Assembly (NCBI RefSeq): GCF_900109465.1 | Contig: NZ_FOAZ01000015.1 | Location: 124,001-188,000 of the forward strand | Length of the DNA: 64,000 nt | Reading direction: 5' to 3' | Source of the DNA: Streptacidiphilus jiangxiensis | GTDB taxonomy: Bacteria > Actinomycetota > Actinomycetes > Streptomycetales > Streptomycetaceae | Shown: positions 33,398-41,153 of the stretch, piece by piece | Position numbering within the stretch: position 1 is the stretch's first letter | How the letters are laid out: each line of letters opens with the position of its first letter | Notes under the pieces: model-generated | Databases searched by the model: none | Told to the model about the DNA's origin: nothing | What the model saw: only the letters and a program-made list of their open reading frames with translations | Made by a program: the position numbers and the translations under genes

Positions 33398-34072
33398 TCA
33401 GCTCTCCGGGAGGACCCTGATGAGCGCGAAGCCGTCCCAGCCCTTCGCGCCGACGGTCTGGACGGCGGTGCCGTCCAGGCGCGGCTCCTCGGCGATCAGG
33501 GCGAGGGCCGCGCGGGTGCCCTGGATGTCGGCGTTGCCGTCCGGGTCGAGCACGCCACCGTTGCGGATCACGTTGTCGACCACGATCAGCGCGCCCGGGC
33601 GCGAGAGCCGCAGCGCCCAACGGATGTAGTGGGGGTTGTTGGCCTTGTCCGCGTCGATGAACGCCAGGTCGAACGGCTCGCGGCCCTCCAGCTCCAGCTG
33701 AGGCAGGGTGTCCAGGGCCTTGCCGACGCGGATCTCCACCTGCTCGGCCAGGCCGGCGGCGGCGATGTTCGCGGCGGCGACCTCCGCGTGGCGGGGGTCG
33801 TACTCCAGGGTGACGACGCGGCCGCCCTCGGCCAGGCCGCGGGCGAGGTTGATGGTGGAGTAGCCGCCGAGGGTGCCGATCTCGAGGACCCGGCGCGCCC
33901 CCTGGATCTGGGCGAGCAGCCGCAGCAGCCGACCGGCCGGCGCGGACACCTCGATCCGGGGGAGGCCCGCGGCCTCGCTGGCCTTGAGCGCGTTCTCAAG
34001 GGCCGGGTCCTGCAGGCCGAGAGTGGAGCTGAGATAGGCGTCGACTGCGGTCCAGGTCTCATGGGTGCTCAT
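33398..34072 (-). CDS. CCoAOMT-like class I O-methyltransferase
   Basis: The 224-residue SAM-dependent enzyme has motif I VLEIGTLGGYSTINLARGL, VVTLEYDPRHAEVAAANI, FDLAFIDADKANNPHYIRWAL (metal-binding Asp) and ALIVVDNVIRNGGV, all typical of bacterial catechol/caffeoyl-CoA O-methyltransferases (methyltransf_3). ATG 34072 has TAGCGT seven bases upstream. It is divergent from the nucleosidase gene; both appear to be leaderless. Methylation by this enzyme yields SAH; the divergent nucleosidase-like protein could in principle process it, but this is inference. Confidence 0.92.
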   Translation of the reverse strand: MSTHETWTAVDAYLSSTLGLQDPALENALKASEAAGLPRIEVSAPAGRLLRLLAQIQGARRVLEIGTLGGYSTINLARGLAEGGRVVTLEYDPRHAEVAAANIAAAGLAEQVEIRVGKALDTLPQLELEGREPFDLAFIDADKANNPHYIRWALRLSRPGALIVVDNVIRNGGVLDPDGNADIQGTRAALALIAEEPRLDGTAVQTVGAKGWDGFALIRVLPES

Positions 34073-34079
34073 GACGGCC

Positions 34080-34085
34080 ACGCTA
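34080..34085 (-). promoter_or_regulatory. Leaderless -10 box (TAGCGT) of the O-methyltransferase gene
   Basis: TAGCGT on the minus strand ends seven bases before ATG 34072. Confidence 0.55.
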
Positions 34086-34125
34086 GCCGCTGGACGTGCT
34101 GTTCGGCGGGCATTTCCGGCCTCGT

Positions 34126-34131
34126 TAGCAT
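34126..34131 (+). promoter_or_regulatory. Leaderless -10 box (TAGCAT) of the nucleosidase gene
   Basis: TAGCAT ends seven bases before ATG 34139. This favours that start over ATG 34130, which overlaps the box. Confidence 0.55.
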
Positions 34132-34138
34132 GGGCTTC

Positions 34139-34711
34139 ATGCGTATCGTCGGAGAGATCGACCCCACCCGTCCCCTGCTCGTCCTCGCCGCCGCCGAGGA
34201 GGCGGCCCATCTGGACGACCGCCTTCCGGTCCTGCTGACCGGCATGGGCAAGGTCAACGCCGCGACCGCGGTGGCCTCGGTGCTCGCGCGGGGCCCGCGT
34301 CCGACGGCGGTGGTCAACCTGGGGACGGCGGGGGCCCTCAAGCCGGGCTTCGGAGGTCTGACCCACGAGGTGAGCTCGGTGATCCAGCACGACCTGGACT
34401 CCGCGGTGCTGGCCTCCCTCACCGGGGTGACCTACGGTGCTCCGATCGGGCTGACCGGCCGCGGGCCGGTGCTCGCCACCGGTGACGTCTTCGTCGCCGA
34501 CGAGGCGGCGCGGGCCCGGCTGGCTGAGGCGGCCGACCTGGTCGACATGGAGGGCTATGCCGTCGCGCAGGCGGTGCGTCAGTTCGGGCTCCCGGTGCGG
34601 CTGGTGAAGCACGTGAGCGACGAAGCGGGCGAGGGCGCCGCGCAGAGCTGGCGGGAGTCGGTCGACGACTGCGCGAAGCAGCTCGCGCTCTGGGTGGCGG
34701 AGAACCTCTGA
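34139..34711 (+). CDS. Nucleosidase-like (PNP/MTAN superfamily) protein
   Basis: The 190-residue protein follows the phosphorylase/nucleosidase fold: VLAAAEEAAHLDDRLPVLLTGMGKVNAATAVASVL, VVNLGTAGALKPGFG, LATGDVFVADEAARARLAEAADLVDMEGYAVAQAVRQFGLPVRLVKHVSDEAG (DMEG substrate glutamate and VSD catalytic Asp). It is shorter than E. coli MTAN but keeps these motifs, and may cleave nucleosides such as SAH/MTA. The short ATG 34139 start is supported by the promoter spacing. Confidence 0.9.
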   Translation: MRIVGEIDPTRPLLVLAAAEEAAHLDDRLPVLLTGMGKVNAATAVASVLARGPRPTAVVNLGTAGALKPGFGGLTHEVSSVIQHDLDSAVLASLTGVTYGAPIGLTGRGPVLATGDVFVADEAARARLAEAADLVDMEGYAVAQAVRQFGLPVRLVKHVSDEAGEGAAQSWRESVDDCAKQLALWVAENL

Positions 34712-34728
34712 CGCTGTGACGCCCGTGG

Positions 34729-35229
34729 TCAGGCGGCGTCGATGCGGAAGACCGGGAACCCGGGGGCGATGCGCTGGAGCTCGGCCTCGGGGGAGTCGGC
34801 GTTGACGTCGCCGAAGAAGTAGCTGACCTCCCAGGCCCACTGCTTCATGTAGGCGCGCAGCACGACCGGCTTGTCGGCGTCGGTCAGCTCCGTCGCGTCG
34901 AACGTCTCGACCTTCTTGCCAAGGCGCAGCTCGCCGCCGCCGACGGCGCGCATGTTGCGGACCCACTGGGTGTGGCCGCGAGGCGCGACCAGGTAGCGCC
35001 GGCCGTCGATGACCAGCAGGTTGACCGGGGTGGTGCGCCACTCGCCGCTCTTTCGGCCGCGGACCGCGAGGACCCGGGAGCCGTAGACGCTGACGCCGCG
35101 GTAGGTGAGCCAGGTGATGAGGTCGCGGGTGACCTTGTCCAGGGCGACCATGAACCGGCCCTGCGGCTTGACCAGACGCGGGGCGGCGGTGGTGCTCGGC
35201 GTGGCGCTGGCGGCGGCGGTGGCGTTCAT
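34729..35229 (-). CDS. Deazaflavin (F420)-dependent nitroreductase-family protein
   Basis: The 166-residue split-barrel protein has TYRGVSVYGSRVLAVRGRKSGEWRTTPVNLLVIDGRRYLVAPRGHTQWVRNMRAVG, the DUF385/Ddn signature that binds F420 phosphate, and a C-terminal region PGFPVFRI. GGGAGGAA lies five bases before ATG 35229. It is divergent from a TetR gene, and two near-identical palindromes lie in the 175-bp space between them, so it is the probable target of that repressor. Confidence 0.92.
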   Translation of the reverse strand: MNATAAASATPSTTAAPRLVKPQGRFMVALDKVTRDLITWLTYRGVSVYGSRVLAVRGRKSGEWRTTPVNLLVIDGRRYLVAPRGHTQWVRNMRAVGGGELRLGKKVETFDATELTDADKPVVLRAYMKQWAWEVSYFFGDVNADSPEAELQRIAPGFPVFRIDAA

Positions 35230-35274
35230 GATTCTTCCTCCCGTGTCCGATGTGCGAGATCGGAGATCCGTTTC

Positions 35275-35294
35275 GAGAGCAGTGCTCTCGTTTC
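35275..35294. promoter_or_regulatory. TetR operator copy 1 (GAGAGCAGTGCTCTC)
   Basis: A 15-base palindrome around one central base, followed by GTTTC. It lies 46 bp before the nitroreductase start. The 20-base block recurs at 35331 with one change. Confidence 0.75.
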
Positions 35295-35330
35295 CGTGCT
35301 TCGACTATCCCTCGAGCCGTGCACCGTGTC

Positions 35331-35350
35331 AAGAGCAGTGCTCTCGTTTC
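35331..35350. promoter_or_regulatory. TetR operator copy 2 (AAGAGCAGTGCTCTC)
   Basis: Matches copy 1 at 19 of 20 positions, 56 bp away, about five helical turns. A partial third copy, GCACTGCTCTC, lies at 35373-35383 close to the TetR start. Confidence 0.75.
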
Positions 35351-35404
35351 TGATCGGTGCACCTGTATGGGTGCACTGCTCTCCGCTGTGGCAGACTGTC
35401 CGGC

Positions 35405-36100
35405 ATGGCACCAGTCATCCGAACCGCCCGCGAGCGCGCCCGCGAGGAGCTCACGCTCGAGATCAAGCGGGAGGCCCGTCGACAGTTGGCGGACGAGGGC
35501 GCCCAGCGCCTCTCCCTCCGCGCCGTCGCCCGCGAGCTCGGCATGGCCTCCTCGGCGCTCTACCGCTACTTCCCGAGCCGGGACGACCTGCTCACGGCGC
35601 TGATCATGGACGCCTACAACGCCTTGGGCGAGCGCGCGGAGGCGGCTGTCGCGGCCGCTCCCGCCGACGACCCGCGCGAGCGCTGGCGCGCCCTGTGCGG
35701 CAGCGTCCGCGACTGGGCCAAGGAGCACCCGCACGAGTACGCGCTCCTGTACGGCACGCCCGTCCCCGGCTACCGCGCGCCCGAGGAGACGGTCACCGCC
35801 GCCCTGCGGGTGATCCTCGCCCTGCTCTCCGTGCTGCGCGGCGCCGCCCACCACCTCGACCTGCGCACCCCGGTCCGCCCGCTGCGCGGCGCGCTCGCCG
35901 AGCAGGCCGCCGGGCTTGTCGCCGTGCTCACCCCGGAGGTCAGCGCCGGCGTGCTCACGCGCGCGGTGGTGGCCTGGACGCAGCTGTTCGGCATGATCAG
36001 CTTCGAGCTCTTCGGCCACCTCGTGGGCTCGTTCGACCCGGCCGACGAGTTCTTCGCCCACAGCGTCGAGGAGATGGCCGACTTCGTCGGCCTGCCGTGA
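35405..36100 (+). CDS. TetR-family regulator (WHG-type C-terminus)
   Basis: The 231-residue protein has a helix-turn-helix at about 18-65 (REARRQLADEGAQRLSLRAVARELGMASSALYRYFPSRDDLLTALI) and a C-terminal TetR_C_13-like domain (WAKEHPHEYALLYGTPVPGYRAPEETV, MISFELFGHLVG). The ATG at 35405 follows CAGACT by seven bases, so the mRNA may be leaderless. It most likely represses itself and the divergent F420-type nitroreductase gene through the GAGAGCAGTGCTCTC sites. Confidence 0.94.
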   Translation: MAPVIRTARERAREELTLEIKREARRQLADEGAQRLSLRAVARELGMASSALYRYFPSRDDLLTALIMDAYNALGERAEAAVAAAPADDPRERWRALCGSVRDWAKEHPHEYALLYGTPVPGYRAPEETVTAALRVILALLSVLRGAAHHLDLRTPVRPLRGALAEQAAGLVAVLTPEVSAGVLTRAVVAWTQLFGMISFELFGHLVGSFDPADEFFAHSVEEMADFVGLP

Positions 36101-36136
36101 CGCGCAGTCCGCTCCTGCGAGCCCGCGCGAGGCGCG

Positions 36137-37144
36137 TCAGGGACGGGCGGCGCCGAGGCCCAGCAGCAGCCCGGTACCGACGACGACCGCCGGGACGCTG
36201 AGCACCGGCGTCACCGCGGCCTGCGCGCCGAGCGCGGTCAGCGCACCGGCCGCGCTGAGCACAGCCGGGGTCGGGCGCGGCGAGCGGCCCAGCGACCACA
36301 GGCTCCAGACGAAGGCGGCGCCGAGCAGTGCCAGCCCCGGCCACCCCTGCTCGGCAGCCTGCTGCAGCGGCGCGGAGGAGGCGCTGCCGTCGACGAAGTC
36401 GCCAGGGCCGACGCCCCGCCAGGGGTGCTGCTCCGCCTCTCGCAACGCGTCCCGCCACAGGCTGAGCCGCTGCGCGGACACCTGCGTACCGGGCCCGCTG
36501 GCCGCGGGCGTGCCGCCGGCGTTGCTGCCGTGGGCCAGTACCAGCACCGCCGCCACGGCCAGCAGCGCGCACAGGGCGAGCAGGGTGAGCGCCCGGCGGC
36601 GATGCCGGGGCCGATGCACGGATCCGGCCACCACGAGCACGCCGCCGCAGGCGAGCGCGCCGACGGTGGCATCGGTCAGCAGCGACTCCGCCGCGAGCAG
36701 CAGCGCGATCAGCACGGAGGCGCGGGCGGTCCAGCGCAGGCCGCGGGCGCGTGCCGCGTAGCCGCCGCAGCAGGCGGCGCCCACTGCGAGGCCGAGAAGC
36801 GCCGCCAGGCTGTCGCCGTCCAGCACGTGCGGGCCTGCCGTCGGCGCGAACACGGCCACGGCCGCGGCCGGGACGAGCAGCGCGGCGATCGGCAGCAGCG
36901 CGCCGGCGATCCTGCCGGTCGCGTAGCCGGCCGCGACGGCCAGCAGGCCCAGCAGCACGCCCTCGGGGTGGGCCTCGCGCCCGGCGGCGCAGTAGTCCGT
37001 CCATGCGGCGCACGCCGCGAGCAGCAGGAATCCCGCCACGTCGCAGACGGTCTCTCCCCCTGCCCCCGGCCGGGAGGTGCCCTCTGTCTCCGACACGTCG
37101 GACGCGGGCACGTCAGGTCCGAGCGGCATGGCCGTGTCCGGCAT
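36137..37144 (-). CDS. O-antigen-ligase-like polytopic membrane protein
   Basis: The 335-residue protein has about ten hydrophobic segments and the loop QRLSLWRDALREAEQHPWRGVGPGDFVDGSA, which matches the Wzy_C/O-antigen ligase motif (W..A......P..G.G...F). The N-terminal 30 residues are polar. ATG 37144 has GGGGGAA five bases upstream. It is convergent with the TetR gene and divergent from the NUDIX gene. It may polymerise or ligate a surface glycan; no glycan gene cluster surrounds it. Confidence 0.78.
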   Translation of the reverse strand: MPDTAMPLGPDVPASDVSETEGTSRPGAGGETVCDVAGFLLLAACAAWTDYCAAGREAHPEGVLLGLLAVAAGYATGRIAGALLPIAALLVPAAAVAVFAPTAGPHVLDGDSLAALLGLAVGAACCGGYAARARGLRWTARASVLIALLLAAESLLTDATVGALACGGVLVVAGSVHRPRHRRRALTLLALCALLAVAAVLVLAHGSNAGGTPAASGPGTQVSAQRLSLWRDALREAEQHPWRGVGPGDFVDGSASSAPLQQAAEQGWPGLALLGAAFVWSLWSLGRSPRPTPAVLSAAGALTALGAQAAVTPVLSVPAVVVGTGLLLGLGAARP

Positions 37145-37295
37145 CGGCGTTCCCCCTGATCGCCCCGTCCTGCACCGGCCGGTCAACCGTAGACCCGGAG
37201 TTGGCCGGATGTCACCGTCCCCGCAGTATCCCGGCACCGTCCTGACGCCCGCGTCGCCGCCCGCGTGGCCTTGGCGGTGCCAGGGAGCACGCGTC

Positions 37296-37301
37296 TAGGC
37301 T
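37296..37301 (+). promoter_or_regulatory. Leaderless -10 box (TAGGCT) of the NUDIX gene
   Basis: TAGGCT ends seven bases before ATG 37309. Confidence 0.6.
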
Positions 37302-37308
37302 GGAACTC

Positions 37309-37809
37309 ATGCCTGTACCGGAGTTCGTGCGCGAGCTGCGCCGCCACGTGGGACACGCCCCGCTGTCGTTGACCGGGGTCGTCGCGGTGATCCTCGACGG
37401 TCGCGGCCGGGTCCTGCTCACCCACCGTGCGGACACCCGTCGCTGGGCGCTGCTCGGCGGCATCCTGGAGCCGGGGGAGCAGCCGGCCGACGCCGTGGTG
37501 CGCGAGGCCATGGAGGAGACGGGCGTGCGCGTGCTCCCGGAGCGGCTGGCCGCGGTGATGGCCTACGACAGGCTGACGGTCTATCCGAACGGTGACCAGG
37601 CACGGTATCTGGCCCTGGTGTTCCGCTGCCGTCACCTGGGTGGCGAGGCCAGGGTCAACGACGACGAGTCGCTGGACGTGCGCTGGTTCCCGCTCGACGA
37701 GCTGCCGGACGACGTGACGGCGGACGAGCGCGAGAAGATCCGGCTCTGCCTGGCCGACACCGACCGCACCTGGTTTGCGCTCTCGGCGATCACGCCCGGC
37801 ATGTCGTGA
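37309..37809 (+). CDS. NUDIX hydrolase
   Basis: The 166-residue protein carries the full Nudix box, G51-x5-E57-x7-R65-E66-x2-E69-E70-x-G72-V73, within GGILEPGEQPADAVVREAME. The N-terminus MPVPEFVRELRRHVGHAPLSLTGVVAVILD is typical of streptomycete ADP-ribose/MutT-like hydrolases. It probably removes nucleoside diphosphate derivatives; the substrate is not shown by the sequence. It precedes an epimerase gene on the same strand by 43 bp. Confidence 0.95.
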   Translation: MPVPEFVRELRRHVGHAPLSLTGVVAVILDGRGRVLLTHRADTRRWALLGGILEPGEQPADAVVREAMEETGVRVLPERLAAVMAYDRLTVYPNGDQARYLALVFRCRHLGGEARVNDDESLDVRWFPLDELPDDVTADEREKIRLCLADTDRTWFALSAITPGMS

Positions 37810-37852
37810 CACCGGGCCGCGCGGCGTCGCCTCCCTCGGGCAGGGTGGGTCC

Positions 37853-38875
37853 ATGGATCTTCTGATACTCGGCGGGACCGAGTTCGTCGGCCGCGCCCTG
37901 ACCGAGGACGCGCTGGCTCGAGGCTGGAAGGTGACGCTGTTCCACCGGGGCAACCACGCCCCCGTGGACGGCGTGGACGTGCTGCACGGTGACCGGATCG
38001 CCCCGGGGGGCCTCGCCGCCCTGGAACAGGCGGTGGCGGCCGGGCGCCGCTTCGACGCGGTCGTGGACACCTGGTCCGCCGCGCCGGCCGCGGTCCGCGC
38101 CACCGCGCGGCTGCTGGCCGACCACGTCGACCGCTACGCCTACGTCTCCAGCGGGTCCGTCTACACCTTCCCGCAGCCGGCGGGTGCGAACGAGTCCGCG
38201 CCGGTGGTCGACGCAGACCCGGGCGCGACCGAGGCGCCCTACGCCCAGGCGAAGCGCGGCGCCGAGCTGGCGCTGCTTGAGGTCTTCGGCGAGCGGGCGC
38301 TGTTCGGCCGGGCCGGGCTGATCCTCGGCCCGCACGAGAACATCGGCCGGCTTCCGTGGTGGCTCGGCCGGATCGCCCGCGGCGGCACGGTGCTCGCGCC
38401 GGGGCCGCGCGAGCTGCCGTTGCAGTACATCGACGCGCGGGATCTGGCGGCGTGGCTGCTGGACGCCGTCGCGGCGGGTCTGGGCGGCGCCTACAACCTG
38501 GTCGGTCCGCCCGGCGCGACGACCATGGGTGAGCTGCTGGATACCTGCCTCGCCGTCACCGGCTCGGCGGCCCGGCTGCGGTGGACGGATCCGGAGCCGA
38601 TTCTCGCCGCCGGCATCGAGCCGTGGACGGACCTGCCGATCTGGCTGCCGCCGGGGGAGGAGCACGACACGCTCCACGGCGTCTCGGTCGACAAGGCGCT
38701 GGCGGCGGGCCTGCGGGTGCGCCCGGTCGCGGAGACGGTCGCCGACACGTGGGCCTGGCTGCAGTCCGTCGGCGGCACGGCCCCGCAGCGCCCGGACCGC
38801 CCGCCGGTGGGCCTCGCACCCGAGCGAGAAACCGACCTGCTGCGCACCCTGGCCATCGACGCGCCTTCCACCTAA
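37853..38875 (+). CDS. NAD-dependent epimerase/dehydratase
   Basis: The 340-residue protein is an extended short-chain dehydrogenase: dinucleotide motif LILGGTEFVGRAL, YAYVSSGSVYTF, and AQAKRGAEL in place of the usual YxxxK region (Tyr precedes: APYAQAKRGAE, giving YxxxK). A C-terminal region similar to isoflavone-reductase-like and SDR_a epimerases follows (GAYNLVGPPGATTMGELLDTC). It acts on a nucleotide sugar or a related substrate that cannot be named. It may be cotranscribed with the NUDIX gene. Confidence 0.9.
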   Translation: MDLLILGGTEFVGRALTEDALARGWKVTLFHRGNHAPVDGVDVLHGDRIAPGGLAALEQAVAAGRRFDAVVDTWSAAPAAVRATARLLADHVDRYAYVSSGSVYTFPQPAGANESAPVVDADPGATEAPYAQAKRGAELALLEVFGERALFGRAGLILGPHENIGRLPWWLGRIARGGTVLAPGPRELPLQYIDARDLAAWLLDAVAAGLGGAYNLVGPPGATTMGELLDTCLAVTGSAARLRWTDPEPILAAGIEPWTDLPIWLPPGEEHDTLHGVSVDKALAAGLRVRPVAETVADTWAWLQSVGGTAPQRPDRPPVGLAPERETDLLRTLAIDAPST

Positions 38876-38900
38876 CGCGCGGACCCACCCACCCACCAGC

Positions 38901-38981
38901 CTCCGGCCATGATCTCGGGCCTGCACCTCGGCCCTGAGCGTCCGGCCAGGGGCCCGGCCTCCGGCCATGGTCTCGGGCCTG
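38901..38981. repeat. 23-bp direct repeat downstream of the epimerase gene
   Basis: CTCCGGCCATGATCTCGGGC with a further CTG (38901-38923) recurs at 38959-38981 with one mismatch, in the intergenic space between the epimerase and the convergent quinone reductase. It may be a slipped duplication; no function is evident. Confidence 0.6.
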
Positions 38982-39056
38982 AGCCTCCGCCCCCGGCCCC
39001 GGGCAGGGGTGCGGGTGTGGGGATTCCGCCGGGGCGGGGTGTTGACCGGGTCGTGC

Positions 39057-39980
39057 TCATGGCACCAGTACCACCTTGCCGAGGTTTGCCCGCGCCTCGA
39101 TCAGGGCGTGGGCGTGGGCGGCGTCGGTGAGGGGGAGCGTGGTGTGGACGGAGGGGCGGACGGTGCCGGCGCGGAACGCCGCCCACAGTTCGTCGCGCCA
39201 GCGGGCGTACAGGTCCGGCTGGTTGCGGGCGATCGCGGCCATCTGGAAGCCGGTGACCGACGCGCTGCGGACCAGCAGCTCGTAGGCGTCGACCGAGCCG
39301 CCGCCGGAGCTGAACGCCACCAGCCGGCCGCCGGCGGCGAGCGCCCGCACGGCGGGGCCGAGCAACTCGCCGCCGACACCGTCGAGGACGACGTCCACCG
39401 GCTCGCCCCAGGAGGCGTCGTCGTACCGAACGACCTCGTCGGCGCCGAGGGCGCGCACGAAATCGGCCTTGGCCAGGTCGCTCACGGCCGCGACCACGCG
39501 GGTCGCGCCGGCGTTCCTGGCGTGCTGGACGGCGAACGCGCCGACCGTGCTGGCCGCCGCCGTCACGAGCACCGACTCGCCCGGCCGGGGTCGGCCGGCC
39601 TCGTGGGCGCCGCGGGCGACGAGCCCGCTGCGGACCAGCGCCACCGCGTCGACGGCGGTCGCGCCCTGCGGTACGTGGGAGGACATGGCCTGGTGCAGCA
39701 GCGTCAGCTCGGCGTAGCCGTCGGCGAAGGCGAGGCCCGTGACGAGGTCACCGACCGCGAAGCCGGTGACCTCGGGGCCGACGGCGACGACCGTTCCGGC
39801 GACCTCGCCGCCGAGCGGGCCGGGCTCGGAGCCCTCGCGGACCTTCCGCACCGTGGGCAGGGTGACCCCGATGGCCTCGTTGCGCACGAGCAGTTCGCCC
39901 ACGCCCGGCGTCGGGGTGGGGACCGCCTCGACGAAGAGGACCTCGGGGCCGCCGTTCTTCTCGTAGCGGACGCGGCGCAC
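39057..39980 (-). CDS. Zinc-independent quinone/NADPH oxidoreductase (MDR family)
   Basis: The 307-residue protein is a medium-chain dehydrogenase: RRVRYEKNGGPEVLFVEAVPTPTPGVGELLV, GGEVAGTVVAVGPEVTGFAVGD, cofactor motif VTAAASTVGAFAVQHARNAGA and the family end ANLGKVVLVP. Zinc-binding Cys residues are absent, as in QOR proteins. GTG 39980 has GGAGG five bases upstream. It is divergent from a MarR gene whose operators lie in the intervening 124 bp, so it is probably induced by an electrophile or a phenolic compound sensed by that MarR protein. Confidence 0.93.
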   Translation of the reverse strand: MRRVRYEKNGGPEVLFVEAVPTPTPGVGELLVRNEAIGVTLPTVRKVREGSEPGPLGGEVAGTVVAVGPEVTGFAVGDLVTGLAFADGYAELTLLHQAMSSHVPQGATAVDAVALVRSGLVARGAHEAGRPRPGESVLVTAAASTVGAFAVQHARNAGATRVVAAVSDLAKADFVRALGADEVVRYDDASWGEPVDVVLDGVGGELLGPAVRALAAGGRLVAFSSGGGSVDAYELLVRSASVTGFQMAAIARNQPDLYARWRDELWAAFRAGTVRPSVHTTLPLTDAAHAHALIEARANLGKVVLVP

Positions 39981-40019
39981 GGGTACCTCCAGGTTCGGCT
40001 GACCGATGGACGTCGAAAT

Positions 40020-40036
40020 CATTGGGAGCCCCAACG
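40020..40036. promoter_or_regulatory. MarR operator copy 1
   Basis: CATTGGGAGCCCCAACG: half-sites CATTGGG and CCCAACG around a short centre, close to the quinone reductase promoter. Confidence 0.7.
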
Positions 40037-40067
40037 GCTTCGGTGATCCGCAGTCTAGGCCGGGATT

Positions 40068-40085
40068 CATTGGGAGGTCCAATGG
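40068..40085. promoter_or_regulatory. MarR operator copy 2
   Basis: CATTGGGAGGTCCAATGG: perfect inverted half-sites CATTGG/CCAATG with a five-base centre. It lies just before the -10 box of the MarR gene. The 48-bp distance to copy 1 keeps both on a similar helical face. Confidence 0.8.
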
Positions 40086-40092
40086 TTTCGAG

Positions 40093-40098
40093 TAGGCT
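40093..40098 (+). promoter_or_regulatory. Leaderless -10 box (TAGGCT) of the MarR gene
   Basis: TAGGCT ends six bases before ATG 40105, eight bases after operator copy 2. Confidence 0.65.
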
Positions 40099-40104
40099 CT
40101 CCCC

Positions 40105-40551
40105 ATGAGCCGGCCCGAACCGCCACCGCGCGCCCTCGACCACATCCAGTCGCTCCCCAGTTGGCTCGCCGGGCGGGTGGCCGCGCGTGGGCGTGATCTG
40201 GTCGCCGAGGCGATCGCGGCCGAGGGTCTCAAACTCCCGCACCACGCCGTGCTCGCGGCCGTCGCCGACGAGGGGCCGATGGCGCAGGCCGATCTGGTGC
40301 GTCGGCTCGGGTTCGACGCCAAGGACGTGGTGCTGATGCTCAACCACTTGGAGCGCCAGGGCCTGCTCGTGCGCGAGCCGGATCCGCGCGACCGGCGCAA
40401 GAACGCGGTGACGCTCACCTCGATGGGCGCCGCCGTGCTGGAGCGTTGCGCCCGCCTGGCCGACGAGGCCAACGACCGCCTGCTCACCTCGCTCGGCCCT
40501 GATGAGCGACGCACGCTCGTCTCCCTGCTGGCCCGCGTCGCGGAGGACTGA
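40105..40551 (+). CDS. MarR-family regulator
   Basis: The 148-residue protein has a MarR winged helix: HHAVLAAVADEGPMAQADLVRRLGFDAKDVVLMLNHLERQGLLVREPDPRDRRKNAVTLTSMG, with the wing RDRRKN. It is divergent from the quinone reductase gene. Operators CATTGG-N5-CCAATG flank its own promoter, so autorepression with control of the reductase is the simple model. Ligand unknown. It converges on the DhaM-like gene with six bases between stops. Confidence 0.94.
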   Translation: MSRPEPPPRALDHIQSLPSWLAGRVAARGRDLVAEAIAAEGLKLPHHAVLAAVADEGPMAQADLVRRLGFDAKDVVLMLNHLERQGLLVREPDPRDRRKNAVTLTSMGAAVLERCARLADEANDRLLTSLGPDERRTLVSLLARVAED

Positions 40552-40557
40552 TCCGGA

Positions 40558-41079
40558 TCAGTTGCCGAGCAGGTGCGGCGGGTGGTGCGGGGGCGTCTTG
40601 CGGACCCGGTAGGCATCCTCGGCAGCCTCCGCCACGGCGGCCAGGTCGCCCCCGGCGGTCGCCGTCGCGACGGCCGGGACGGCACCCTCCACGAGCGGGG
40701 CGTCGCAGAACCGGATCGGGAACGGCAGCGCCAGCTCCTCCGCCCGGTCCAGCAGCTCCAGCACGGACCGGGCCGTCTCCGGCAGGTCGCACAGCACCGC
40801 CACCCCGATGCCCTGGTCCACCTGGCGCGCGGCCGCGACGACACCCTCCGGCGCGGTCCCGACGGCGGCGACCGGCGAGGGATCGGCACCCGGCAGCAGG
40901 CGGACGCACTCGTCCAGGGTCGCCTGCGCCAGCGCGCGGCTGCGGCAGACCAGCACGATTCCCACCCGGTCCCGCTCGGGCAGTGTCAGCACCCGCAGCG
41001 GTGCGCGTCCGGTCGCCCCGTCACCCTCGCCTCCGGGCGGCCGCAGCGGCACCACGTCGGCTTTTCCGTCCTCTGACAC
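40558..41079 (-). CDS. DhaM-like (EIIA-Man fold) protein lacking the phospho-histidine
   Basis: The 173-residue protein has a polar N-terminus (1-37) and an EIIA-Man/DhaM-like domain: VGIVLVCRSRALAQATLDEC, AAVGTAPEGVVAAARQVDQGIGVAVLCDLPETARSVLELLD and FCDAPLVEGAVPAVATATAGGDLAAVAEAAEDAYRVRK. In DhaM the first strand ends with the phosphorylated His (SHS); here it is C45-R46-S47, and the DLGSA loop is DLPET. It therefore cannot accept phosphate from HPr. No dhaK or dhaL gene is nearby. GTG 41079 has GGAGG six bases upstream. A regulatory or vestigial role is possible. Confidence 0.75.
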   Translation of the reverse strand: MSEDGKADVVPLRPPGGEGDGATGRAPLRVLTLPERDRVGIVLVCRSRALAQATLDECVRLLPGADPSPVAAVGTAPEGVVAAARQVDQGIGVAVLCDLPETARSVLELLDRAEELALPFPIRFCDAPLVEGAVPAVATATAGGDLAAVAEAAEDAYRVRKTPPHHPPHLLGN

Positions 41080-41153
41080 CCAGAACCTCCGTGCCCAGAG
41101 TAGTGCGGCGGTCCGGGGATCGGGCGACGGCGCGACACGGCCACGGCACCGGC

